Position numbers and translations under genes: made by a program
Shown: piece after piece, positions 51,470 through 61,183 of the stretch
How the letters are laid out: each line of letters opens with the position of its first letter
Position numbering within the stretch: position 1 is the stretch's first letter
Assembly: GCA_021373115.1 (NCBI GenBank)
Contig: JAJFTI010000005.1
Coordinates: forward strand, 1 to 64,000
Direction: 5' to 3'
DNA: 64,000 nucleotides
Source: Eubacteriales bacterium
GTDB lineage: Bacteria > Bacillota > Clostridia > Christensenellales > CAG-138
The notes under the pieces: model-generated
Database searches by the model: none
Told to the model about the DNA's origin: nothing
The model's input: the letters and a program-made list of their open reading frames with translations, nothing else

Positions 51470-53098
51470 CTAGAGCGCCAGTCTTGCGCCGGCCGCCGCT
51501 CGCAGGCGGATTGCTTCCGGATCGACAATGTAATCGTCAAAGCTCTCGCGCCGGTCGATGAGGCCGCCGGGCAGCAGCTCGATCACGCGGTTGGCAACCG
51601 TCTGCATAACCTGATGGTCGTGCGAGGCAAAGAGCATGACGCCCGTGAACTCCGTCATCCCTTCGTTGAGCGCGGTGATCGCCTCCAGATCGAGGTGGTT
51701 GGTCGGTTCGCTGAGAATCAGCACGTTTGCGCCGGAAAGCATAATTTTTGCCAGCATACAGCGATTTTTCTCTCCGCCCGAGAGCACGCGGGCTTCCTTT
51801 AGCGCTTCCTCGCCGGAGAAGAGCAGCCGGCCAAGCCAGCCACGGATGGTGGTCTCATATTGATCCTTGGAATATTGGCGCAGCCAGTCGATCAGCGAAA
51901 GTTCCACGCCGTCAAAATAGCTCGTGTTGTCGGCGGGCATGTATGCCTGCGTCGTCGTGACGCCCCACTTGAAACTGCCTTCGTCCGGCTCGAGTTCTTC
52001 CATGAGAATCTGAAACAGCGTGGTGCGCGCCAGTTCGTCCTCGCCGACAAACGCAATTTTATCGCCGCCTTGCACCACAAAGCTGACGTTGTCGAGCACC
52101 TTTCGTCCGCGAATGGTCTTTGAGATACCGCTGACCGAGAGGATATCGTTGCCAACCTCTCGATCCGGTTTGAAATGGATAAACGGGTAGCGGCGGGAGG
52201 ACGGCGCGAAGTTATCCATCTGCAGGTTGTCGAGCATTTTCTTGCGGGACGTCGCCTGGCGGGACTTCGAAGCGTTTGCGCTGAAGCGCAGAATGAACTC
52301 CTGCAGCTCCTTCGCTTTCTGCTCGTTGGCCTTGCGCTTGTCCTTCTCCTGCTGCGCCGCCATCTGTGTATAAGCATACCAGAAATCGTAGTTGCCAACG
52401 TACATCTGGATTTTGCCGTAGTCGATATCGACTATGTGCGTGCAGACCTTGTTCAGAAAGTGACGGTCATGGGAAACGACGATCACGGTATTTGGAAAGT
52501 CGAGCAGGAAATCTTCCAGCCAGTTGATTGCGTATATATCGAGGTTGTTCGTCGGTTCGTCCAGCAGCAGAATGTTCGGTTTTGCAAACAGTGCTTGCGC
52601 GAGAAGAACTTTCACTTTGTTCGGCCCGTCCAGCTCCGACATATGCTTGCCGTGCAGCTCGGCCGGTACGCCAAGGCCGTTGAGGAGAATCTCCACATTC
52701 GATTCGGCATCCCAGCCGTCAAGCTCGCTGAATTCGCCCTCCAGTTCCGCGAGCCGGATTCCGTCCGCGTCGTTAAAGTCCGGCTTGGAATAGAGCGCTT
52801 CCTTTTCCTGCTGGATTTCATACAGGCGCGGAAAGCCCATGATGACCGTATCGAGGACGGGATATGCCTCGAACGCATAGTGGTCCTGCCGTAATACGGC
52901 GACGCGTTCGCCGGGGGTAACGCTGATCTCGCCACGGTTTGGCTCCAGTTCGCCGGAGAGAATTCGCAAAAAGGTGGATTTCCCGGTACCGTTCGCGCCG
53001 ATGAGGCCGTAGCAGTTGCCAACCGTGAATTGGACGTTCACGTGTTCAAAGAGCGGTCTTCCGCCAAACTGAAGGGAGATATTCTGTGCACTGATCAT
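51470..53098 (-). CDS. ABC-F family ATPase (YkpA/YbiT-like)
   Basis: 542 residues with two ABC domains and an interdomain linker rich in Lys/Gln (MAAQQEKDKRKANEQKAKEL). No membrane helix, as in ribosome-binding ABC-F translation factors. Domain 1 is intact in Walker A (GANGTGKST) and Walker B (LLLDEPTNNLD). Domain 2 has R for K in Walker A (GEDELARTT) and LSEPTNHLD for LDEPTNHLD; domain 1's signature reads LDGPN for LSGGE. By family geometry these three changes meet in one composite ATP site, so only the other site may hydrolyse. Role inferred: ribosome-state regulation or antibiotic tolerance. Confidence 0.9.
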   Translation of the reverse strand: MISAQNISLQFGGRPLFEHVNVQFTVGNCYGLIGANGTGKSTFLRILSGELEPNRGEISVTPGERVAVLRQDHYAFEAYPVLDTVIMGFPRLYEIQQEKEALYSKPDFNDADGIRLAELEGEFSELDGWDAESNVEILLNGLGVPAELHGKHMSELDGPNKVKVLLAQALFAKPNILLLDEPTNNLDIYAINWLEDFLLDFPNTVIVVSHDRHFLNKVCTHIVDIDYGKIQMYVGNYDFWYAYTQMAAQQEKDKRKANEQKAKELQEFILRFSANASKSRQATSRKKMLDNLQMDNFAPSSRRYPFIHFKPDREVGNDILSVSGISKTIRGRKVLDNVSFVVQGGDKIAFVGEDELARTTLFQILMEELEPDEGSFKWGVTTTQAYMPADNTSYFDGVELSLIDWLRQYSKDQYETTIRGWLGRLLFSGEEALKEARVLSGGEKNRCMLAKIMLSGANVLILSEPTNHLDLEAITALNEGMTEFTGVMLFASHDHQVMQTVANRVIELLPGGLIDRRESFDDYIVDPEAIRLRAAAGARLAL

Positions 53099-53555
53099 GG
53101 GGATTCATTCGTTTCCTTAATATAAAATATCGGCTTAGTGTACCACATCACATTGGGTTTGCATAGCCGGGATATGCGGTAACCGCTGCCGGCGGGGATT
53201 GCGTGATCACCGGCGAAGGAAAAATCGGCGGGCAGAGCCTGCGCGGAAAGATCGTCATTGGTGTTGCCTGGCGGGTAAGGGCGGCAGGCGATTCCGCTTT
53301 CGGAAACGAAAAGGCGAAGCGGACGGGGCTGCCGTTTTCCCGTTCAGAACTTTTTTTGCCCTCTGCGCACAACGAAAGAATTCCTTCCAAAAAAGCGGAT
53401 GCAATCCGGAATGCATAAAAATGAGTACTTCATGCAGCACGCAAACGCCCAGCTTTTCGCAAAGGTAGGCGCTTTTTTCATGAAAAACGCGGACGTGCGG
53501 CGACAAGCCGGGAGAAAAGCAAGATTATATATACTGCAATCCGAACGAGAATAAG
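53099..53555. other. Gene-free stretch before the branched-chain amino-acid operon
   Basis: No coding sequence was accepted on either strand. A CGCC...GGCG hairpin with a CTTTTTTC tail at about 53448-53480 looks like a weak plus-strand terminator. The rest contains no recognised motif. Confidence 0.45.
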
Positions 53556-53584
53556 TTGCAAAAAAAAGGATTCCTGATTATAAT
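53556..53584 (+). promoter_or_regulatory. Promoter of the liv operon
   Basis: TTGCAA (53556-53561), a spacer of 17 bases and TATAAT (53579-53584), 83 bases before the first ATG. The leader between contains no obvious riboswitch. Confidence 0.75.
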
Positions 53585-53667
53585 TTTCATAGATATTAAA
53601 CGGCATGTCCGTTTGATGTCGGTATGTCACATCCGAGGACCCAAATAAAAATGGAGGAAAATCTGAA

Positions 53668-54903
53668 ATGAAGAAGTTAGTAGCAATTCTACTGGCGCTC
53701 GTTCTCGTCGTTTCGTTTGCAGCCTGCGCGGCTCCCGCGCCCGCCGCAACGGAAACCGAACCCGCAGCCGATTCCGCCGCAGCCGCTGCTACGGAAGCAC
53801 CCGCTTCCAGCAACCCTGTTGTGAAGATCGGCATCTACGAACCTGCATCCGGCGACAACGGTGCGGGCGGCAAGCAGGAAACCCTTGGCGTCGAGTATGC
53901 AAATTTCGTCAGCCCAACCGTTGATATCAACGGAACGACGTATGATGTGCAGCTCGTCAAGGTGGACAACGAGAGCTCCAACGACAAGGCCGCCTCCGCC
54001 GCGTCCACGCTGGTTTCGGCGGGCGTCTCCGTTGTGCTCGGTTCCTATGGCTCGGGTGTGTCCATTGCGGCTTCCCCGACGTTTGAAGCGGCCGGCATCC
54101 CCTGCATCGGCATTACCTGCACCAACCCGCAGGTTACCGAGGGGAACACGCATTATTTCCGCATCTGCTTCCTCGATCCGTTCCAGGGCACCGTTCTGGC
54201 GAACTATGCGTTCACCACGCTCGGCGTAACGAAGGCATACTGTCTCTCCAAACTGGGCGACGATTACTCCGGCGGTCTTGTGAACTACTTCGTCAAGGCG
54301 TTTGAAGCGCTCGGCGGAACCTGCGTGCAGGATACCTTCCCCGATGGCAACAGCGACTTTACGAGCTACATCAACAACGCCAAGAACAGCGAGTGCAAGG
54401 TCTTCTTCTCGCCGGTTTCCACCGAAGCCGCGCAGCTGATCATTGACCAGGCCGAATCGCAGACGCTCGGTATGCCGATCCTTGCGGGCGACACTTGGGA
54501 TTCCAACGTCATTCTGCAGGCCGCGAAGGGCAAGAGCGTTGACGTTACCGTTACCACCTTCTATCCCGAAGGCGCGAATGCGGAATTCGACAGCGGCTTC
54601 AAGACCTGGGTCAATTCCGATGCGACGCTGCTGGCCAATAACGGCGGCGACGACACCGTTGCGGCCGTGACCGCGATGGGTTACGATGCGTACTTCTTTG
54701 CGCTGGAAGCGATGAAGAAGGCCGCGAGCGTGGAGCCCGCCGCCATCATGGCAGCCCTCTGGGGCACCACCTACGAAGGCGTTTCCGGCCCGATCGCTCT
54801 GGATCAGGTCAACGGCGACGCAATTCGCAACACCGCGTATGTCAAGCATGCCAACACCGAGACCGGCGCATGGGATGCGCTGCCCGCGGTTACGATTGGT
54901 TAA
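53668..54903 (+). CDS. livJ: Branched-chain amino-acid-type ABC substrate-binding lipoprotein
   Basis: 411 residues with lipobox SFAACAAP, an Ala/Glu/Thr spacer and a periplasmic-binding-protein type I fold (VVKIGIYEPASGDNGAGGKQETLGVEYANF; VVLGSYGSGVSIAASP; AKSVDVTVTTFYPEG-like region). It captures leucine/isoleucine/valine or a related ligand outside the membrane and passes it to the LivHMGF complex encoded next. GGAGG precedes the ATG. First gene of a five-gene operon; the gap of 187 bases to livH holds no clear terminator. Confidence 0.9.
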   Translation: MKKLVAILLALVLVVSFAACAAPAPAATETEPAADSAAAAATEAPASSNPVVKIGIYEPASGDNGAGGKQETLGVEYANFVSPTVDINGTTYDVQLVKVDNESSNDKAASAASTLVSAGVSVVLGSYGSGVSIAASPTFEAAGIPCIGITCTNPQVTEGNTHYFRICFLDPFQGTVLANYAFTTLGVTKAYCLSKLGDDYSGGLVNYFVKAFEALGGTCVQDTFPDGNSDFTSYINNAKNSECKVFFSPVSTEAAQLIIDQAESQTLGMPILAGDTWDSNVILQAAKGKSVDVTVTTFYPEGANAEFDSGFKTWVNSDATLLANNGGDDTVAAVTAMGYDAYFFALEAMKKAASVEPAAIMAALWGTTYEGVSGPIALDQVNGDAIRNTAYVKHANTETGAWDALPAVTIG

Positions 54904-55090
54904 CAAACGCTGATGGATACGGCGGGGGTTCCGGCCCCCGCCGTACTTTATTCGAGGCGAAATTCCAAGGCGGCTTGAACCGGCAGGGGATTTATCGGCC
55001 TGCGCAACAGCCGCGTGCTCAAGATGGGAATGCCGGGGGGCGGAATGACGCGTGTGTTTTCGCTTTGCCGGTATTGATGGAGGCAAATCA

Positions 55091-56005
55091 ATGCTCGATT
55101 TTTTACACGCCAACCTTTCCTATATTCTTTCGGGAATATCGGTCGGCGGGCAGTATGCGCTCATTGCCATTGGTTATACAATGGTCTACGGCATACTCCG
55201 CCTGATCAACTTTGCCCATGGCGACGTGTTCATGTGCGCGGGACTCATGATGGTATACCTCTCGGCCACGCTGCCGGTGACGGTTACCATTCCTCTCGTA
55301 CTGGTAATGACCGTCGTACTGGGGTTTTTAATTGAACGCGCGGCATATAAACCGCTGCGCACCGCACCGCGTATGTCCGTTATGATCAGCGCGATCGGCA
55401 TTTCCTATCTTCTGCAGAATGCCGCGCTCTATTTTACCGGCGGCCTTGCCAAGGTGTATCCATCGATTCCCTGGCTGAGCCAAACGGTCACCATCTGGGG
55501 TTCGACAACCAAAATGGTTACCGTGGTGACGCCGGTGCTGACCCTGGTTCTGGTGATCCTGCTTTCGCTGCTGATCAAGTATACGAAGGTCGGTATGGCG
55601 ATGCGCGCCGTCTCAAAGGACTTTGAAACGAGCCGACTTATGGGCATTCAGATCAACACGGTCATCTCGGTTACGTTTGTCATTGGTTCTTTCCTCGCCG
55701 CGGTCGGTTCCATGCTGTATTTTACAAACTATGCTTCCGTTACGCCGGTCTCCGGCAGCATGCCGGGGCTCAAGTGCTTCGTTGCGGCGGTGTTCGGCGG
55801 AATCGGCAGCATCCCCGGCGCGGTGATCGGCGCGTTTATTATTGGTATTGCGGAAAACATCATCAAGGGCGGCAGTTCGATCTTCGGATTTGGCGGCAGC
55901 GGCTGGACGACGTTTTCGGATGCCTTTACCTTCGCGCTGCTCATCATTATCCTCGTCGTGAAACCCACGGGCTTGTTCGGCGAAAAATCGACCGACAAGG
56001 CGTAA
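55091..56005 (+). CDS. livH: Branched-chain amino-acid ABC permease
   Basis: 304 residues with about eight helices; GISVGGQYALIAIGYTMVYGILRLINFAHGD is the LivH signature (key parts GYTMVYGI and NFAHGD). The C-terminal half has GIGSIPGAVIGAFIIGI. The ATG at 55091 follows GGAGG, and the upstream in-frame start lacks one. Pairs with LivM. Confidence 0.94.
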   Translation: MLDFLHANLSYILSGISVGGQYALIAIGYTMVYGILRLINFAHGDVFMCAGLMMVYLSATLPVTVTIPLVLVMTVVLGFLIERAAYKPLRTAPRMSVMISAIGISYLLQNAALYFTGGLAKVYPSIPWLSQTVTIWGSTTKMVTVVTPVLTLVLVILLSLLIKYTKVGMAMRAVSKDFETSRLMGIQINTVISVTFVIGSFLAAVGSMLYFTNYASVTPVSGSMPGLKCFVAAVFGGIGSIPGAVIGAFIIGIAENIIKGGSSIFGFGGSGWTTFSDAFTFALLIIILVVKPTGLFGEKSTDKA

Positions 56006-56018
56006 GGAGGGGGACGAC

Positions 56019-57146
56019 ATGAAAAAGAAAAGCAAGCTGGAACTTTGGATCGCCTTTGGCGCAATCGCGCTCATCTACATTGCGGTGGCGGTTCTGGAAC
56101 AAACGGTGGATGCGAATCATATCATCTTTACCGTGCTGAAAAAGGGCGCCATCTACTCTCTGGTTGCGGTCAGCATGAACCTGCTCAACGGGTTTACGGG
56201 TTTGTTTTCGCTCGGCCAGGCGGGGTTCATGCTCATTGGCGCCTATACCTACTCAATCTTTACCATGCCGGTCGAGGTCAAGATGACCGAGCAGGTGTAT
56301 AAGTATTACGCCAGCGCGATTCACTTTGACACCGGTATTTTCATTGGCCTTGTCTGCGCGGGACTTGCCGCTGCGCTGTTCGCGGCGCTGATCGGCCTGC
56401 CGGTATTACGGCTGAAATCGGATTATCTCGCCATCGCGACCATCGGATTTGCGGAGATCATCCGCGCCATTTTCCAGTGGGACGTGCTGGGGCCGGTCAC
56501 CAACGGCGCAAACGTCATGCGCGAATATCTCGATCTGACCGATGTGAAGATTCCGTTTACGGATATTCCGTTTCCGCCGACGCTCTATGTGTTCCTTGCG
56601 GCGGGCGTTTGCATTGCCCTGATCGTGCTATTAATCAACTCCTCCTACGGGCGCGCGTTCAAGGCGATTCGAGACGACGAGATTGCCGCCGAGGCCATGG
56701 GCATCAATCTCTTTAAGCACAAGGAGATGAGCTTCATCATCAGCTCGTTCTTCGCGGGGGTTTCCGGCGCGCTGCTGGCAATGTACCAATATACCGTCCA
56801 GGCGGCGCAGTTCAAGAGCGCAATGACCTACGAGATTCTTCTGATCGTCGTCATTGGCGGCATCGGCAGTGTTTCCGGCAGCTGCATCGCGAGCTTTCTC
56901 TACATCGCCGCTTCCGAGTGGTGGCTGCGCGGGCTGGATATGGGCAAGTTCCTCGGCATTGAATCCGCGTCGCTCTTCCGCTCCGGTTTCCGCCGTTTCG
57001 TGTTTTCGATCATCATCATGCTTATCGTGCTGTTCTTCAGCAAGGGCCTGATGGGCGACAAGGAGATCTCGTTTGGCGGACTCATCCGGCGATTCAACCG
57101 GAATAAACCGGCGAAGACGGCGAAAGGAGGCGGTATTGATGCCTGA
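56019..57146 (+). CDS. livM: Branched-chain amino-acid ABC permease
   Basis: 375 residues with about nine to ten helices. SMNLLNGFTGLFSLGQAGFMLIGAYTY (key parts NGFTGLFSLGQAG) and the EAA-like loop GRAFKAIRDDEIAAEAMGINLFKHK identify LivM. A charged C-terminal tail (NRNKPAKTAKGGG) overlaps the next gene by eight bases. Confidence 0.94.
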   Translation: MKKKSKLELWIAFGAIALIYIAVAVLEQTVDANHIIFTVLKKGAIYSLVAVSMNLLNGFTGLFSLGQAGFMLIGAYTYSIFTMPVEVKMTEQVYKYYASAIHFDTGIFIGLVCAGLAAALFAALIGLPVLRLKSDYLAIATIGFAEIIRAIFQWDVLGPVTNGANVMREYLDLTDVKIPFTDIPFPPTLYVFLAAGVCIALIVLLINSSYGRAFKAIRDDEIAAEAMGINLFKHKEMSFIISSFFAGVSGALLAMYQYTVQAAQFKSAMTYEILLIVVIGGIGSVSGSCIASFLYIAASEWWLRGLDMGKFLGIESASLFRSGFRRFVFSIIIMLIVLFFSKGLMGDKEISFGGLIRRFNRNKPAKTAKGGGIDA

Positions 57147-57981
57147 ACACGTTTTACGGATGGAAAACGTAACCATGCAGTTCGGCGGCGTCGTTGCCGT
57201 CAACGACCTTTCGCTTGAGGTGAATCAGGGCGAAATCGTCGCGCTTATCGGTCCGAACGGCGCGGGCAAGACGACCGCCTTCAACTGCATTACGGGTATT
57301 TACGACCCGACCAACGGACTGATCCAGTTCAACGACAAAACGATTGTTGCCAACCACCCGCGCGGCAAAATGAAGAAGCTCTACGCGGGCGGACACGCGA
57401 GTCAGTACGGTTCGGCGCGCACCTTTGATCCGACGCCGGATCAGGTGACCAAACTCGGCATTGCGCGTACATTCCAGAATATCCGGCTTTGGAAGAGCAT
57501 GACGGTGTTTGACAACGTGCTCACCGCAAAACACATGCGCGCAAAGCAAAACGTACTTACCGCAACGCTTCGCCTGACGCTCAAGGAAGAGAAACGCATG
57601 CGCGAGGAGACCGCCGCGCTGCTCGCCGAGCAGAACCTTCTGCAGTATGCGGACGATCTGGCGGTCAGCTTGCCATACGGTCTGCAGCGAAGGCTGGAGA
57701 TTGCGCGTGCGCTTGCGACAGACCCGAAACTGCTGCTGCTGGACGAACCCGCGGCGGGCATGAACCCCCAGGAGACACAGGAGCTCGGCGAGTTCATCGT
57801 TCAGATCAAGAACAAATATGGCCTGACCGTCTTCATGATTGAGCACCACATGGACCTCGTCATGCAGTTTTCGGACCGCATCTATGTGATCGACTTCGGA
57901 CGGCTCATCAGCCACGGAACGCCCGCTGTTGTGCAGGCGGACCCGAAGGTCATCAACGCGTATCTGGGGGTGGGCGAATGA
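57139..57981 (+). CDS. livG: Branched-chain amino-acid ABC ATPase
   Basis: 280 residues with Walker A GPNGAGKTT, a LivG-specific insert rich in charged residues (MKKLYAGGHASQYG), signature LPYGLQRRLEIARAL and Walker B LLLLDEPAAGMNP, H-loop IEHH. AAGGAGG lies before the ATG at 57139, so the longer frame is not used. Overlaps livF by four bases. Confidence 0.94.
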   Translation: MPEHVLRMENVTMQFGGVVAVNDLSLEVNQGEIVALIGPNGAGKTTAFNCITGIYDPTNGLIQFNDKTIVANHPRGKMKKLYAGGHASQYGSARTFDPTPDQVTKLGIARTFQNIRLWKSMTVFDNVLTAKHMRAKQNVLTATLRLTLKEEKRMREETAALLAEQNLLQYADDLAVSLPYGLQRRLEIARALATDPKLLLLDEPAAGMNPQETQELGEFIVQIKNKYGLTVFMIEHHMDLVMQFSDRIYVIDFGRLISHGTPAVVQADPKVINAYLGVGE

Positions 57982-58688
57982 GCGAAACAATACTGAGCAT
58001 TCGGGACTTAAAAGTCAATTACGGCGGCATCGAAGCGGTTAAAGGCATCAGCTTCGACGTACCCAAGGGCGATATCGTCACGCTGATCGGCGCGAACGGA
58101 GCGGGCAAGAGCTCGACCCTGCGCGCGATTGTCGGCCTTGTGAAACCCAAGAGCGGCGTTATTGCGTTTGAGGGTGAAAACATCGCGGGCAAGGATACCA
58201 CGAACATCGTTTCCAGGGGAATTACGCTCGTTCCGGAAGGACGGCGCATCTTTCCCGACCTGACGGTTTACGAAAACCTCCGTGTTGGCGCCTATATGCG
58301 CTCCGACGATATTGCGCCGGATGTCAACTGGGTCTACGAGCTGTTTCCGCGTTTGAAGGAACGTTCCTGGCAGCCGGGCGGTACGCTTTCCGGCGGCGAG
58401 CAGCAGATGCTCGCGGTTGGGCGCGCGCTCATGAGCAGGCCAAAGCTCATGATGATGGACGAACCTTCGCTGGGGCTGGCTCCGCTGATCGTGCGCGATA
58501 TCTTCAGCATTATCAAGGAGATCAATAAACGCGGCGTGACGATTTTGCTCATTGAGCAGAATGCGAACATGGCGCTCTCCACGGCGGATACGGGCTATGT
58601 GCTCGAAACGGGGCGCATTACGATGTCCGGAGCGGGGAAAGAGCTGCTCGTCAACGAGGCGGTCAAAGCCGCTTATCTCGGCACCTGA
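57978..58688 (+). CDS. livF: Branched-chain amino-acid ABC ATPase
   Basis: 236 residues with Walker A GANGAGKSS, LSGGEQQMLAVGRAL signature, Walker B LMMMDEPSLGLAP and H-loop LIEQN, the usual LivF pattern. Last gene of the liv operon, closed by a strong terminator. Confidence 0.94.
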   Translation: MSETILSIRDLKVNYGGIEAVKGISFDVPKGDIVTLIGANGAGKSSTLRAIVGLVKPKSGVIAFEGENIAGKDTTNIVSRGITLVPEGRRIFPDLTVYENLRVGAYMRSDDIAPDVNWVYELFPRLKERSWQPGGTLSGGEQQMLAVGRALMSRPKLMMMDEPSLGLAPLIVRDIFSIIKEINKRGVTILLIEQNANMALSTADTGYVLETGRITMSGAGKELLVNEAVKAAYLGT

Positions 58689-58723
58689 CGCGGGTGCTGC
58701 CACGAAAAAAGAAGGATCGATTC

Positions 58724-58757
58724 AAACCCCCGCCGGAAGGAAAACCGGCGGGGGTTT
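58724..58757 (+). terminator. Rho-independent terminator of liv operon
   Basis: AAACCCCCGCCGG / CCGGCGGGGGTTT with an eight-base loop, then TTCC. Very strong stem. Confidence 0.85.
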
Positions 58758-58874
58758 TCCATTTTGCAACTTTGCTGAAAAACGCGCGGACACCGCTTTA
58801 TTAGAATGGAAGCAAGCTCGAAAGGGTAAAAATCATTCCGGTCCCGCCGATGCTGCGGGGGAAAGGGGAATTAT

Positions 58875-59270
58875 ATGAGCGCGATTCAGCTCAAACGGGA
58901 ACATTTTACGAACGGGAGAAACTTTTCTGCGGAAGATTTCGATCATTACCTTCAGGCTTCACATGATTATGCGAAAGCTCTTTATACGAAGTACATCCCG
59001 TCTCTTGCGGGTGGGCTTCTCGTGAGCTTCCTGTTTTCACGCGGGGTTGGCGGAGCGATTGGAAATCTCATAGCGGTTGCCTGCATCTTTGCCGGATTGA
59101 TCATCGGCGGTGTGCTGACCAAGCCTTATACGTCGGACGTGCAGAGGGCAATCACCAAGCTGGGGGTCACCGCCAAGGACGCCGCCGCCGCGCGAAAGCA
59201 TGCCAAAGCGGGTACGTTCGCCTGGACGGAATCGACGCAGGCGAGTGAAAACGGAGGAAACGGGCAATGA
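58875..59270 (+). CDS. Two-helix membrane protein of unknown function
   Basis: 131 residues. A polar N-terminus (FTNGRNFSAEDFDHYLQASHDYAKALYTKY) is followed by two helices (SLAGGLLVSFLFSRGVGGAIGNLIAVACIFAGLIIGGVL, separated by the RGVGG turn) and a polar tail. No domain recognised. AAAGGGG precedes the ATG. Its stop overlaps the next ATG by four bases, so it is co-expressed with the eight-to-ten-helix protein downstream. Confidence 0.65.
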   Translation: MSAIQLKREHFTNGRNFSAEDFDHYLQASHDYAKALYTKYIPSLAGGLLVSFLFSRGVGGAIGNLIAVACIFAGLIIGGVLTKPYTSDVQRAITKLGVTAKDAAAARKHAKAGTFAWTESTQASENGGNGQ

Positions 59271-60373
59271 TGCAGACGGAAATCGTTCCCATGACGGAGC
59301 CGGCCGCGGAGGCACCGCCGCAAAACACACCGGAAAAGGAGGCGTTCGCTCCGGGGAGAAGTCCGGTGCGTGTGCTTTGGGCGGCGGGTTTGTTCGCAGT
59401 TCTGTGGTTTCTGCCGTTGCTGATCCAGGGCGTTTTCAGCCCGCATACCATGTTTTGCGCAAACGCGCAGTATTTCTATTCGCTGGCCGTGCTTGCAGCG
59501 GGTCTGTACTTTCTTTGTTTGCCCGGCATGAAACGGAAGCTCGCCGGCGGCGGGCTTGCGCTTGCGGGAGCGGTACTGCTCGCGTTCAGCGCGTCGATTG
59601 CCAAAAACATCAAAGCATATGTGTACCAGATCGAGCTGGGCAGGCTGTTCAACCTGCGCAACATCTATCTCTATATTGTGCTGAGAAACGCGCTGTTCTG
59701 CGCCGCCCTGGCGGTTGCCGGCGCGCTGCTGGTACAGTATCTGTTACGGAGCCGTTCCGAGAAAACACGCTATACCGCCGCAGGCGGCGCGGCCGCGGGC
59801 GCATATTTTCTGACGAATACCGTCATGACATTTTGGATGTACCGGTTTCAGATGGGCAATTTCAGGGCACGGAACTATGCCATTATCGTCGTAGGGCTTC
59901 TCGTGGACGCGCTTTGCCTCTATCTTGTTTTCCTTGCGATCGGTCATCTTGGGTCCATGGAGAATACGCGTGTCAAGCTGAAGGGAATCGGCCTAGCCTG
60001 GGCATGGCTTGCGCTGTGCGCCATGAGCGCTGCTTTGATTGCGTATATTGCCTTGGGAAATCAGTTGGCCGGGCCGGGCTCTTATACGACGCAATTTATT
60101 CTGCTTGCGGCGGGGGTTACGGGATATGCAATGCTGCTGTGTAAACGAAGGGCAGGCCTTTATGTCATTCTGCTGGGCGCGGGCGTGCTGCTTGCCGCGC
60201 AGACGCTTAGTTTACTGGAAGGGATCTTCTATGGCGCGGACGGATACGGCGCGCTGCTCGCGAGCTCGCTTCTGGGCGGGCTGAATCCGCTGTTTGCCTG
60301 CCTGGCGGTACGGGCGTCCGGAACGGCGGCGAAGCTACCAGAAACCCAATCGACCGATCAGAAGATCGAATAA
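59267..60373 (+). CDS. Polytopic membrane protein of unknown function
   Basis: 368 residues: a polar N-terminal 40 residues, then about nine to ten hydrophobic helices with short loops and small basic segments. No transporter or enzyme motif was found. GGAGGAAACGG lies before the ATG, and the upstream stop overlaps it. It may form a complex with the two-helix protein and the soluble protein downstream. Confidence 0.65.
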   Translation: MMQTEIVPMTEPAAEAPPQNTPEKEAFAPGRSPVRVLWAAGLFAVLWFLPLLIQGVFSPHTMFCANAQYFYSLAVLAAGLYFLCLPGMKRKLAGGGLALAGAVLLAFSASIAKNIKAYVYQIELGRLFNLRNIYLYIVLRNALFCAALAVAGALLVQYLLRSRSEKTRYTAAGGAAAGAYFLTNTVMTFWMYRFQMGNFRARNYAIIVVGLLVDALCLYLVFLAIGHLGSMENTRVKLKGIGLAWAWLALCAMSAALIAYIALGNQLAGPGSYTTQFILLAAGVTGYAMLLCKRRAGLYVILLGAGVLLAAQTLSLLEGIFYGADGYGALLASSLLGGLNPLFACLAVRASGTAAKLPETQSTDQKIE

Positions 60374-60388
60374 CGGGAGGATACGAAC

Positions 60389-61036
60389 ATGTCACTGAAG
60401 GATTTATTCTCAAAGAAGTCATCTGCTCCGTCAGCTGAAAAAGTGTTTACGGAAGCGGACAACGTTGGAACACGCCAGGAAACCATGCAGCAGGCCACAG
60501 CCTATTGGCTGTTTGAGCGGACGGGGCTGCAAAACCGGCCGCAGTTCACGCTGTTTACCATGCCGTCGGCGGAGAGCGCAAAAGCCGCGCTGCTGGAACT
60601 GCCGTTTTTTCACGAGGCGGCGGACAGCAAAAAGCTGATCTGCGACCGTATTATGACCTTTGGTTACTATGCCGTCACCAGCGACGGCGTTCCAACCGGC
60701 ACATACGAAGCGCTGGTTTGCGGCATGGATCTGACGCTTGAAGAGTTTCGAAAAGCGGAAGCCGCGCTGGCGAAACACGGCGGCACCCGAAAAAACAGCG
60801 ACGCGCCAAGCGCCTCCGTCAAAGCGCCGTGCGGCGTCGGGAATGCGAAATCGGTCCGCTATAAGGAAAAAATGGTGAAGAACGGAGGAACGTACGAAAT
60901 CTATACCGCTCCCAATAAACTATCGGCAATTGCTTTCCTGCGGGGGAAGCAGGTTTCGCAACGTCAGTATTATATCTGCGTGGACACGCCGGAAGGCAGT
61001 TTTGGCCGGGATATCGGAGGCATCTACCAGGCATAA
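60389..61036 (+). CDS. Soluble protein of unknown function
   Basis: 215 residues, no membrane segment or signal. The N-terminus MSLKDLFSKKS is basic. A central part (LQNRPQFTLFTMPSAESAKAALLELPFFHEAADS) and a C-terminal part (GGTYEIYTAPNKLSAIAFLRGKQVSQRQYYICVDTPEGSFGRDIGGIYQ) are separated by a charged, Ser/Ala linker, suggesting two domains. No family recognised. A good GGGAGG ribosome site, 15 bases after the previous gene. Confidence 0.65.
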   Translation: MSLKDLFSKKSSAPSAEKVFTEADNVGTRQETMQQATAYWLFERTGLQNRPQFTLFTMPSAESAKAALLELPFFHEAADSKKLICDRIMTFGYYAVTSDGVPTGTYEALVCGMDLTLEEFRKAEAALAKHGGTRKNSDAPSASVKAPCGVGNAKSVRYKEKMVKNGGTYEIYTAPNKLSAIAFLRGKQVSQRQYYICVDTPEGSFGRDIGGIYQA

Positions 61037-61090
61037 GCAAATGAACAAGAAGGCTGGCAAAACTCCGTATAGGTGAATTTCAGTCGATAG

Positions 61091-61126
61091 GAAAGCCCCG
61101 CGGTTCAAACAGGACACGGGGCTTTC
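61091..61126 (+). terminator. Terminator-like hairpin after unknown operon
   Basis: GAAAGCCCCG / CGGGGCTTTC with a 16-base loop, no further T-run. Possible weak terminator. Confidence 0.45.
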
Positions 61127-61183
61127 GAATGGACAGAACAGGAAGAAAGCAGAAGGAAAGCGCGTAAAAACGGCTTTCGAAGC

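Noticed and set aside
53689..55113. Minus-strand open frame of 474 codons
   Set aside because: Antisense to the substrate-binding lipoprotein gene; no motif and very Arg/Gly-rich.
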